Source of the DNA: JBEKZQ01 sp049509675
Lineage (GTDB): Bacteria; Planctomycetota; Planctomycetia; Pirellulales; Thermoguttaceae
NCBI GenBank assembly: GCA_049509675.1
Contig: JBEKZQ010000093.1
Coordinates: forward strand, 1 to 15,939
Direction: 5' to 3'
DNA length: 15,939 bases
Made by a program: the position numbers and the translations under genes. The notes beneath the pieces are model-generated. The model was not told the origin of the DNA. It did not search any database and was given only the letters and a program-made list of their open reading frames with translations. Position 1 is the stretch's first letter. Each line of letters begins with the position of its first letter. Shown one piece after another: positions 1 to 5,432 of the stretch.

Positions 1-70
1 CAACGTGCCGTTTGGATAGGTAGGATTGCAGGGCGACGTTGATGAGCAGGAGCCTTTCGCTCCCCCGACG

Positions 71-76
71 AGGAGA
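71..76 (+). promoter_or_regulatory. Shine-Dalgarno of yidD
   Basis: AGGAGA lies five bases before the GTG at 82. It decides the start of yidD, since upstream ATG codons belong to other frames. Confidence 0.7.
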
Positions 77-81
77 CTCCC

Positions 82-300
82 GTGGCGCGAGTCGTCCGGT
101 GGACACTGGTTGTTATCGTGCGGGCCTACCAGATGGTTCTCAGTCCGATGTTGGGCCGACACTGCCGCTTTCAACCGACCTGCAGCGCGTATTTTATCGA
201 AGCCGTGACGAAGTACGGGGCCATCGGCGGCACCTGGCGGGGAATCTGGCGAATCTGCCGCTGCAACCCCTGGAACCCTGGTGGACATGACCCGCCGTAA
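82..300 (+). CDS. yidD: Membrane protein insertion efficiency factor YidD
   Basis: Small (72 aa) amphipathic inner-membrane-associated protein that helps YidC insert membrane proteins. The family signature is complete: CRFQPTCSAY with the two cysteines at about residues 28 and 33, a Y-G...G...G stretch, then RCNPWNPGGHDPP at the C-terminus. The N-terminal ~20 residues are hydrophobic and basic, as usual. The start is GTG at 82, supported by AGGAGA at 71-76 five bases upstream. In many bacteria yidD follows rpmH-rnpA and precedes yidC; here the upstream side is cut by the window edge and the downstream neighbour is a convergent aldolase gene, so no yidC follows directly. Confidence 0.95.
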   Translation: MARVVRWTLVVIVRAYQMVLSPMLGRHCRFQPTCSAYFIEAVTKYGAIGGTWRGIWRICRCNPWNPGGHDPP

Positions 301-335
301 GGAAATGGGGGCGGGCGATGCGGATGTAGCGCAAA

Positions 336-1310
336 CTACATGTCCATGTCGTTGACGAGCTTGTCGTAGAACTCGACGTAGGCGTCGCGACGTTCGCCCG
401 ACCGGGCGGAAATGGCGCTGCGCGGATGCTCGTTGAACTGCCCGGTAATGTTGTACTGCGGGAACGGCCCCCACTCCACTCGGCGGCTCAGGGGCAACAG
501 ATGTTGTTCGAGCACCTGGTAGATCGGGCGGATGTGGAACTTCGGATTGCGCAAGAAGCCGATCAACAGTTCCATCGGGCAATTGCCTGCCCCGCGGCCC
601 AGGCCCCCCATGGAAGCGTCGACCCGGTTGGCTCCGTGAATGATGGCCTCGATCGTGTTGGCAAAGGCCAGTTGCTGGTTGTTGTGGGCGTGGATCCCCA
701 CCACCTTGCCGGTGTCCTTGCCGAAGCTGAGAAACTTCTTCACCAGAATCTCCACCTGCTCGGCGTACATCGAGCCGTAGCTGTCGACGACCACCAGCAC
801 GTCGGCCGGCGACTCGGCCACGACCTCCAACACCTGGTCCACCTCCTGCTCCTTGACAGTCGAGATGGCCATCAGGTTGGCCGAGACCTCGTAGCCCTTG
901 TCGTGCGCGTCTTGGATCATGTCCAGGGCTTCGGAAACTTGCGTGGCGTAGAAGGCCACGCGGATCAGATCCAGGACGCTGTCTTTCTTGGGCAGCACGT
1001 CGTGACGCCAGTCCGACTTGCCGGCGTCGACCATCACCGCCAGTTTCAGCGGCGTGGGATTGTCGCCCACGATACGCCGCAGATCGTCCTCGGTACAGAA
1101 TTTCCAGGCGCCGAACTGGTCGCGGGCAAAGACCTTCTGGTCGGCCTTATAGCCCAGTTCCATGTAGTCAACGCCGGCCGCCACGCAGGCCTCATAGACC
1201 GCCTTGGCAAAGCCGTCGTCAAAAGCGTGGTCGTTTACCAGTCCGCCGTCGCGGATCGTACAGTCGAGGACCTTCAGTGCCGGTCGATAGGTAATCCAGG
1301 GGGCGGTCAT
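336..1310 (-). CDS. HMGL-like aldolase family protein (4-hydroxy-2-oxovalerate aldolase-like)
   Basis: A 324-aa TIM-barrel protein of the HMGL-like family (pyruvate carboxyltransferase/DmpG-type aldolase). Visible family signatures are LDCTIRDGG at residues 15-23 (metal-binding Asp16 and the conserved Arg20-Asp21), VDSYGSM at about 175-181, the HAHNN metal-ligand motif at 207-211, and DASMGGLGRGAGN at 231-243. These residues imply a divalent-metal-dependent carbon-carbon lyase or condensing enzyme. The N-terminal half resembles 4-hydroxy-2-oxovalerate aldolase, but no acetaldehyde dehydrogenase (its usual partner) is nearby, so the substrate cannot be named. The ATG start at 1310 has no clear Shine-Dalgarno. 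The gene converges with yidD 35 bp away and diverges from the phosphatase gene. Family call firm, substrate unknown. Confidence 0.88.
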   Translation of the reverse strand: MTAPWITYRPALKVLDCTIRDGGLVNDHAFDDGFAKAVYEACVAAGVDYMELGYKADQKVFARDQFGAWKFCTEDDLRRIVGDNPTPLKLAVMVDAGKSDWRHDVLPKKDSVLDLIRVAFYATQVSEALDMIQDAHDKGYEVSANLMAISTVKEQEVDQVLEVVAESPADVLVVVDSYGSMYAEQVEILVKKFLSFGKDTGKVVGIHAHNNQQLAFANTIEAIIHGANRVDASMGGLGRGAGNCPMELLIGFLRNPKFHIRPIYQVLEQHLLPLSRRVEWGPFPQYNITGQFNEHPRSAISARSGERRDAYVEFYDKLVNDMDM

Positions 1311-1361
1311 AGGAGTGGTAAGGATTGGGAGGCTGCTTGGGAAAGTCTAGACTCAGGTCCC

Positions 1362-1397
1362 CTTCTCCCGCCCGTCGCCGCGACGGGATGGGAGAGG
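1362..1397. repeat. Intergenic hairpin, CTCTCCC/GGGAGAG type
   Basis: A strong hairpin in the gap between two divergent genes. The inner stem is perfect: cccgtcgc (1371-1378) pairs with gcgacggg (1380-1387) around one base. The outer arms ttctccc and gggagag extend it with small mismatches. It resembles the element at 8543-8567. No T-tract follows and the flanking genes diverge, so it is not a terminator; a dispersed repeat is more likely. Confidence 0.55.
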
Positions 1398-1514
1398 GGG
1401 GGGCTTCTGACGCCGCCTATTAACTATGGTTCCCGAAGTGCGTCTTGTCAATCGTACCCCAAACCGCAGGTGAGTGCTTGCCAGATCGGGCGGGAGCGGC
1501 GACAATCGTCGGCC

Positions 1515-2141
1515 ATGATGCTCTTTTGCCTGCGACATGCGGAAAGCACGTATAACGCCCAGGGCCGCATCCAGGGACATCTGAACGTTCCGCTTTCGCC
1601 GCTCGGCCGACGGCAAAGCGAGGCCGTGGCGGCGGCCCTGGCCGGAGAGCCGATCGAGGCCGTGTACTCCAGCCCCCTGCTCCGCGCGGTCCAGACGGCT
1701 GAACCCCTCGCCCGGGTCTTAAACCTGGAGATTCGAGTCCTGCCGGGACTGATCGAACTGAACGCCGGGATTTTCCAGGGCAAGAGCCACCGCGAACTGG
1801 CCGAACTTCATCCGGCGGAGTGGGCCCGCTGGCGGAGCGGCGACCCGGATTATGCGATTCCCGGCGGCGAGTCGCGGCGCGACCTGATGCGTCGCGGCCG
1901 CCAGGTTCTTGAAGAGATTTTGGCGCTGGGACACCGGCAAGTTGTGATCTCCAGTCACGGAGCACTGCTGGCCGGGGCCATGAAGGCCTTGTTGGACATC
2001 CCCGCCTGGCGGCACCCATTCCGGCTCCAGAACGCGGCCATCCATCGCCTGGAGGTGTCGGGCAAGCAGGTGCGCTTGCATTCGTTCAACTCGGTCGAGC
2101 ACCTGCGCGAGGTGGGCCTGGCCGGCAGCGGCGATCTGTAG
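1515..2141 (+). CDS. Histidine phosphatase family protein (phosphoglycerate mutase-like)
   Basis: A 208-aa member of the histidine phosphatase superfamily. The phospho-acceptor histidine is in LRHAEST (Arg7, His8), followed by the family's N at residue 14 and G at 17. Arg57 in YSSPLLRAVQTA, Glu81 in GLIELNAGIFQGKS and the second catalytic His148 in SSHGALL complete the active site. This pattern fits small-molecule phosphatases of the CobC/GpmB group better than true glycolytic mutases, but the substrate cannot be read from sequence. The reading frame is open far upstream to 426, but that part is antisense to the aldolase gene; ATG 1515 starts exactly at the conserved N-terminus. The stop at 2139-2141 coincides with the point where the RidA remnant on the other strand loses homology. 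Confidence 0.9.
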   Translation: MMLFCLRHAESTYNAQGRIQGHLNVPLSPLGRRQSEAVAAALAGEPIEAVYSSPLLRAVQTAEPLARVLNLEIRVLPGLIELNAGIFQGKSHRELAELHPAEWARWRSGDPDYAIPGGESRRDLMRRGRQVLEEILALGHRQVVISSHGALLAGAMKALLDIPAWRHPFRLQNAAIHRLEVSGKQVRLHSFNSVEHLREVGLAGSGDL

Positions 2142-2256
2142 CCCGCAGGTTGCCGACGATCACCAGGGGCGTATAGATGCCCCTGGGCTCCGGCGTGGGC
2201 GGCATCTGCAGGCCGAGTTTCGCCAGCAGGTCGGTCAAACGCGCTTCGTGGCCCAT
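2142..2256 (-). pseudogene. Truncated RidA (YjgF/YER057c/UK114) family gene, N-terminal remnant
   Basis: Reading the minus strand from ATG 2256 gives 37 residues that match the start of RidA-family proteins: EARL near residue 4, then KLGLQMPPTPEPRGIYTP and VIVGNL ending at residue 37. Family members normally continue with a (L/V)xxSGxxP strand and total about 130-155 residues. Here the match ends at 2146-2148 and the frame then runs 19 more codons antisense to the phosphatase gene before a TGA at 2086-2088. So only the first quarter of the gene remains, truncated next to the phosphatase stop codon. RidA enzymes hydrolyse reactive enamines/imines; this remnant lacks the active-site part and cannot work. 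The identification rests on a short stretch remembered from the family, so moderate confidence. Confidence 0.6.
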
Positions 2257-2335
2257 AGAGCATGAACGGTTTGTAATGACACGGTCCGCTGCCTATTGCT
2301 GCGGTTGGCATCACTTGAAACCGCGCAAAGCATGA

Positions 2336-3214
2336 CTACTCGATCACCTTATTCAGCGGGTATTCCACAATTCCCCGCGCGCCGGCCGCTTTGAGCCGCG
2401 GAATGATCTGCCGCACCACCGATTCGTCGAGAATCGTGTTCACGTCGGCCCAACTTTCGTCGGCAAGAGTGGAGACGGTGGGCTGCTGCAAGGCCGGCAA
2501 CAGCGCCAACACCTGCTTGAGCCGGTCGCGCGGCACGTTCATCATCAGGCCGACCTTGCCCTCGGCCGCCATGGCGCCGCGCAGCATGATCGCCAGATCG
2601 TCGATCTTCTGCCGTTTCCACGGGTCGGCATAGGCCTGGTGGTTGGCGATGAACCGCGTCGTACTTTGCAACACTTCGTCCAGGATGCGGAGGTTGTTGG
2701 CGCGGAGCGAACTGCCGGTCTCGGTGACTTCGACGATGGCGTCGGCCAGCCTGGGCGGCTTGACCTCGGTGGCGCCCCAACTGAACTCGACCCGGGCCGC
2801 AACGCCGTGCTTCGCCAGATACCGCGTTGTCAGGCCCACGGCCTCGGTGGCGATCCGCTTCCCCTCAAGGTCCTGCACCGTGCGGATGGGAGAGTCGTCG
2901 GGCACGCACAGGACCCAACGGACCGGGCGGCGGCTCACCTTGGAGAACACCAACTCGGCCACCTCGTACACGTCCGATTGGTTCTCTTCAATCCAGTCGT
3001 GGCCGGTCAATCCGGCGTCCAGCACGCCGTCTTCCACGTAGCGGGCCATCTCCTGGGCGCGGATCAGCAGGCACTCGATCTGCTGATCGTCGATCGTCGG
3101 ATAGTAGCTGCGCGCGCTGAACGTGATCTTATAACCGGCGCGGCGAAAAAGTTCCGCCGTCGCCTCCTGCAGGCTGCCCGCGGGAAGGCCCAGTTTGAGA
3201 ATCGCATTGGTCAT
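2336..3214 (-). CDS. hisG: ATP phosphoribosyltransferase, long (HisG_L) form
   Basis: Catalyses the first step of histidine synthesis, joining PRPP and ATP to phosphoribosyl-ATP. The 292-aa length fits the long, self-contained hexameric form with a C-terminal regulatory domain, so no HisZ partner is needed. The N-terminus ILKLGLPAGSLQEAT, the GLTGHDWIEEN stretch at 68-78, and the PRPP-binding loop VEVTETGSSLRANNL at 161-175 are diagnostic. The C-terminal domain (about 215-292) ends in GIVEYPLNKVIE, the ACT-like histidine-feedback domain. The start is ATG 3214, not the upstream open frame to 3304, because it begins the conserved strand and forms an ATGA overlap with the stop of hisI (3211-3213). 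The pair is therefore probably translationally coupled in one transcript. No other his genes are present in the window. Confidence 0.97.
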   Translation of the reverse strand: MTNAILKLGLPAGSLQEATAELFRRAGYKITFSARSYYPTIDDQQIECLLIRAQEMARYVEDGVLDAGLTGHDWIEENQSDVYEVAELVFSKVSRRPVRWVLCVPDDSPIRTVQDLEGKRIATEAVGLTTRYLAKHGVAARVEFSWGATEVKPPRLADAIVEVTETGSSLRANNLRILDEVLQSTTRFIANHQAYADPWKRQKIDDLAIMLRGAMAAEGKVGLMMNVPRDRLKQVLALLPALQQPTVSTLADESWADVNTILDESVVRQIIPRLKAAGARGIVEYPLNKVIE

Positions 3215-3609
3215 GGGGATTTCTTCTTGTACACTTCCGCCGGGTCGAAGACCCGTTGGCCTACGACCTCGAGCCCGCCGGGTGTGACCTTGCGGAAGAA
3301 GCAACTCTTATAGCCCTCATGGCAAGCGGCGCCGCCCACCTGTTCGACACTCAGCAGGATCGTGTCCAGGTCGCAATCGACGTAGATGGCCTCGACCAAC
3401 TGCACATTGCCGCTTTCTTCACCCTTGCGCCACAGGCGTTTTCGGCTCCGGCTGTAGTATACGGCCCTGCCCGTGGCCAACGTTTCGGCATAACTCTCGG
3501 CATTCATGTAGGCCATCATCAAGACCTGGCCGCTGGTGGCGTCCTGGGCGATTGCCGGCACAAGACCGTTGCCGCGCGAGAAATCGGGAGCATCGTGGGA
3601 CTGCGACAT
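3211..3609 (-). CDS. hisI: Phosphoribosyl-AMP cyclohydrolase
   Basis: Third step of histidine synthesis: opens the purine ring of phosphoribosyl-AMP. At 132 aa it is the monofunctional form, without the HisE pyrophosphohydrolase domain. Seen directly: YYSRSRKRLWRKGEESGN at 51-68, the metal-binding DCDLD at 78-82 and CHEGYKSCFF at 96-105, which together supply the zinc cysteines (79, 96, 103) and magnesium aspartates. It lies directly upstream of hisG with a 4-base overlap. ATG 3609 is chosen because the family begins just there; an in-frame ATG at 3627 would add six residues, and neither has a clear Shine-Dalgarno. The upstream open frame to 4218 is antisense-free but lacks homology and runs through the neighbouring isomerase gene. 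Confidence 0.96.
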   Translation of the reverse strand: MSQSHDAPDFSRGNGLVPAIAQDATSGQVLMMAYMNAESYAETLATGRAVYYSRSRKRLWRKGEESGNVQLVEAIYVDCDLDTILLSVEQVGGAACHEGYKSCFFRKVTPGGLEVVGQRVFDPAEVYKKKSP

Positions 3610-3691
3610 AATGAGCGTGGCTAGCATAGGGGTGTTCTTTTGCCAGGACTTGCCAGCATATCCAACATGCCACGAAATTGCCAGCCCCGGC

Positions 3692-3711
3692 AAAGGGGAC
3701 AGACACATTAA
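3692..3711. repeat. Half of a REP-like element (AAAGGGGACAG arm)
   Basis: The sequence aaaggggacagacacatta lies between hisI and the isomerase gene. It matches the arm of the other repeat elements in this window (5387-5401, 9471-9480), but no partner arm was found, so it appears to be a solo copy. Confidence 0.45.
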
Positions 3712-3779
3712 GCCATAGTGGGAGCGCGTGCGGAGGATCTGCCCCTGGACCGTGCCGCCGGTGGTACTTCTTGCAGTTC

Positions 3780-4463
3780 TTAGAGTTTGGCCTTGGGGTT
3801 GGCAAAACGCAAACCGGCGCCGTCGTGATAGGTGGCATATTCGCTGACAATTGCGCCCTCCGGACCGGCGATCATGAAGTGGAACGCCTCCGGACGGTTC
3901 AGCGCGTACACCTCGCCCGGCAAAACGCGATGTGCGTGCTTGACGGTGCGGACCGACTCCTGGCTCTTGGGCAGCGCGATCGGCATCGGCTTGGTCTCTT
4001 TCCCCTCGCCCAGGCAATAGACCATGCCATAGCGGACATGCCAGGCCTCCATCTTGGCGGGACCGGCCGCGGTCTTGACGTGTTTGTGCTCGGGAATCTG
4101 CTGGCCGGGCAATAGGTAGATCTCGTGGCCGAAGTAGCTGTACTCCTGATTGTTGACCCAAAAAACGCCGGCCATCCCCACGTTTATGAAATCGCCCAAA
4201 GCAAAGTCCAGCACCCACATCAACTTCTGCTGCGGCTCGGGATTGGGATAGCCGAACCGCGCAAACATGTCGTAATAAGCTCCCCGGGCCTTCTCGGCCA
4301 GGAATTTGCCCTTGTCATAGAAATCACCGTTGCCGAGCGCCGGCACGGCGATCTTGTCCTTTGGTTCGGCGCCCTTGCTCTTGCCCGCCAGCAACAGGCT
4401 GCTACCCACACCCAGCATGGTCGAACACGCGGCCCGACGCCCGACCTTACGGCCTTGCCCCAT
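3780..4463 (-). CDS. Exported cupin protein, D-lyxose/D-mannose isomerase family
   Basis: 227-aa protein with a cupin core of the D-lyxose ketol-isomerase family, enzymes that interconvert D-lyxose and D-xylulose (or D-mannose and D-fructose) with a metal. Candidate metal ligands are His126 and His128 in IPEHKH, Glu139 in KMEAW and His195 in EAFHF; the H-x-H, +11 Glu, +56 His spacing agrees with characterised members as I recall them. Unlike the cytoplasmic enzymes, it begins with a basic segment holding Arg9-Arg10, then a hydrophobic stretch TMLGVGSSLLLAG and a K-x-GAEP region, which looks like a Tat-type signal although the motif is not canonical. ATG 4463 is preferred over the longer frame to 4544 because of GGGAGA six bases upstream. 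Function in the periplasm is inferred; substrate not proven. Confidence 0.75.
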   Translation of the reverse strand: MGQGRKVGRRAACSTMLGVGSSLLLAGKSKGAEPKDKIAVPALGNGDFYDKGKFLAEKARGAYYDMFARFGYPNPEPQQKLMWVLDFALGDFINVGMAGVFWVNNQEYSYFGHEIYLLPGQQIPEHKHVKTAAGPAKMEAWHVRYGMVYCLGEGKETKPMPIALPKSQESVRTVKHAHRVLPGEVYALNRPEAFHFMIAGPEGAIVSEYATYHDGAGLRFANPKAKL

Positions 4464-4469
4464 TTTTAA

Positions 4470-4475
4470 TCTCCC
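4470..4475 (-). promoter_or_regulatory. Shine-Dalgarno of the cupin isomerase gene
   Basis: GGGAGA on the minus strand, six bases before ATG 4463. It sets the start at the signal-peptide methionine and excludes the 27-residue upstream extension. Confidence 0.65.
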
Positions 4476-4579
4476 GGTACGAGTTGTATGCGATGGTCCA
4501 GCGACGCCCCTGACAGAATAATTCCTATCATAGGAGGTCGCCACAGATTGTGCAAACTCCCCGCGAGAACTGCAAAGTC

Positions 4580-4655
4580 GGGGTCTGGTCCATTTTTCGG
4601 CTTATAGGCATTGCCATTTGGCCGGACTCACGACCGAAAACATGGACCTGACCCC
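4580..4655. repeat. REP/BIME-like inverted repeat with GGGGTC-GGTCCAT arms
   Basis: The left arm is ggggtctggtccattttt plus cgg (4580-4600). The right arm (4634-4655) is its reverse complement apart from one mismatch and one extra base. The arms enclose about 33 bases. The element fills the 204-bp gap between bcp and the cupin isomerase gene, both on the minus strand. Sequences of the form AAGGGGTCAGGTCCAT are typical of REP elements mobilised by RAYT (Y1 tyrosine) transposases; no such transposase is in this window. Confidence 0.7.
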
Positions 4656-4667
4656 TTTCGCGTTCAG

Positions 4668-5150
4668 CTACGTTTCCTGCAATTGGCCCAGCTTTTCGGC
4701 CACGGCTTGCGCGTGTCCCGCGGCCGTCACCTTCGACCATCGGTAAGCGATCTTGCCTTGGGGATCGAGGATCACCGTGCTGCGGATCGCGCCCGCGCTC
4801 TTCTTGCCGTACATCGTCTTCTCGCCCCAAGCTCCGTATCGCTGCAGCACCGCATGATCCGGATCGCTCAACAGTTCGACCTTCAGATCGTACTTGGCGA
4901 TGAACTTCTGGTGCTCCGGGGGCGAATCCGGACTGACGCCGACGACCTGCGCGTCCAGCGCCTCGAACGACTTCCACTGCGACGTGAACTCGCATGCCTC
5001 GGTCGTACAGCCCGGCGTGTCGTCCTTGGGGTAAAAGTACAAGACAATCCACTTGCCAAGCAGGCCCTTCAGAGCGACTTCCCGGCCGTCCTGATTGCGC
5101 AAGGCAAAGGGCGGGGCCTTGGCGCCAATCTGAAGTGTGTCGTCAGTCAT
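4668..5150 (-). CDS. bcp: Thioredoxin-dependent thiol peroxidase (BCP/PrxQ)
   Basis: A 160-aa peroxiredoxin of the Bcp/PrxQ group that reduces hydrogen peroxide and organic peroxides in the cytoplasm using thioredoxin. The peroxidatic cysteine is Cys48 in FYPKDDTPGCTTEAC and the resolving cysteine Cys53 follows after four residues, the arrangement of the two-cysteine PrxQ type. Conserved Arg in IRSTVILDPQG and the GVSPDSPPEHQKF stretch are also present. The start, ATG 5150, has a strong Shine-Dalgarno (GGAGGA, minus strand, 5157-5162, six bases away) that lies inside the end of the upstream DUF1778 frame; the ATG overlaps that frame's TGA. Confidence 0.96.
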   Translation of the reverse strand: MTDDTLQIGAKAPPFALRNQDGREVALKGLLGKWIVLYFYPKDDTPGCTTEACEFTSQWKSFEALDAQVVGVSPDSPPEHQKFIAKYDLKVELLSDPDHAVLQRYGAWGEKTMYGKKSAGAIRSTVILDPQGKIAYRWSKVTAAGHAQAVAEKLGQLQET

Positions 5151-5335
5151 TGTTCTTCCTCCGTTTGCAGGAACTTTAGGGGCACGGTCAAGTGCGAAAT
5201 AGCCGGGCGGGCGGTCTGCGCGAGGGTCGAAACGGCGAAGTCGCTCACCGATTGGCCCAAGCAGGCCGCCGCTTCCTCGATGGTCGTCTTCAGATCGGCA
5301 GGGAGACGGAAGTCAAGGGCCGGCGAGACAATAAG
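5147..5335 (-). pseudogene. DUF1778 (TacA-like antitoxin family) remnant
   Basis: About 60 residues ending at the TGA 5147-5149 resemble DUF1778 ribbon-helix-helix antitoxin-like proteins: DFRLPADLKTTIEEAAACLG followed by QSVSDFAVSTLAQTAR. Such proteins normally bind DNA and neutralise a GNAT acetyltransferase toxin; no such toxin gene is visible here. The frame has no ATG, GTG or TTG just upstream of the domain. It stays open through the repeat at 5337-5401 and into the last 98 bases of ftsK (first ATG 5530, last usable ATG 5491), where the translation looks non-native. I therefore read it as a 5' end replaced by a repeat insertion. The ATGA overlap with bcp suggests it was once co-translated with bcp. 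It could still be expressed as a chimeric protein. Confidence 0.55.
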
Positions 5336-5336
5336 T

Positions 5337-5401
5337 GGGGGACTGTCCCAGTTCGGGCACCAAGCTACGCTTGGTCGCGACGAAAATGGGACTGTCCCCT
5401 T
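5337..5401. repeat. REP/BIME-like element with internal hairpin
   Basis: Outer arms gggggactgtccca (5337-5350) and tgggactgtcccct (5387-5400) are inverted copies apart from a central and an end mismatch. Between them accaagc (5359-5365) and gcttggt (5369-5375) form a perfect 7-bp hairpin with a 3-base loop. It separates the end of ftsK from the DUF1778 remnant and seems to have displaced the latter's start. Confidence 0.7.
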
Positions 5402-5432
5402 CTGAAGTGCGACAGTAATTCCTTTGGCGGTC

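Noticed and set aside
1..81. Possible end of an upstream gene such as rnpA before yidD
   Set aside because: The 81 bases give only a short frame ending at position 42 with no recognisable residues, so it cannot be assigned.
426..1514. A 363-codon upstream extension of the histidine phosphatase frame
   Set aside because: It is antisense to the aldolase gene and shows no homology; the phosphatase begins at ATG 1515 with its conserved N-terminus.
2163..2186. Perfect hairpin ccaggggc-gtatagat-gcccctgg after the phosphatase stop, a possible terminator
   Set aside because: No T-tract follows, and it lies within the coding part of the RidA remnant (PRGIYTPL), so the palindrome may be chance.
2336..3627. 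A complete histidine operon
   Set aside because: Only hisG and hisI are present; the flanking genes are unrelated.
3610..4218. Upstream extension of hisI to 335 codons
   Set aside because: It runs through the cupin isomerase gene in another frame and has no similarity to known HisI fusions.
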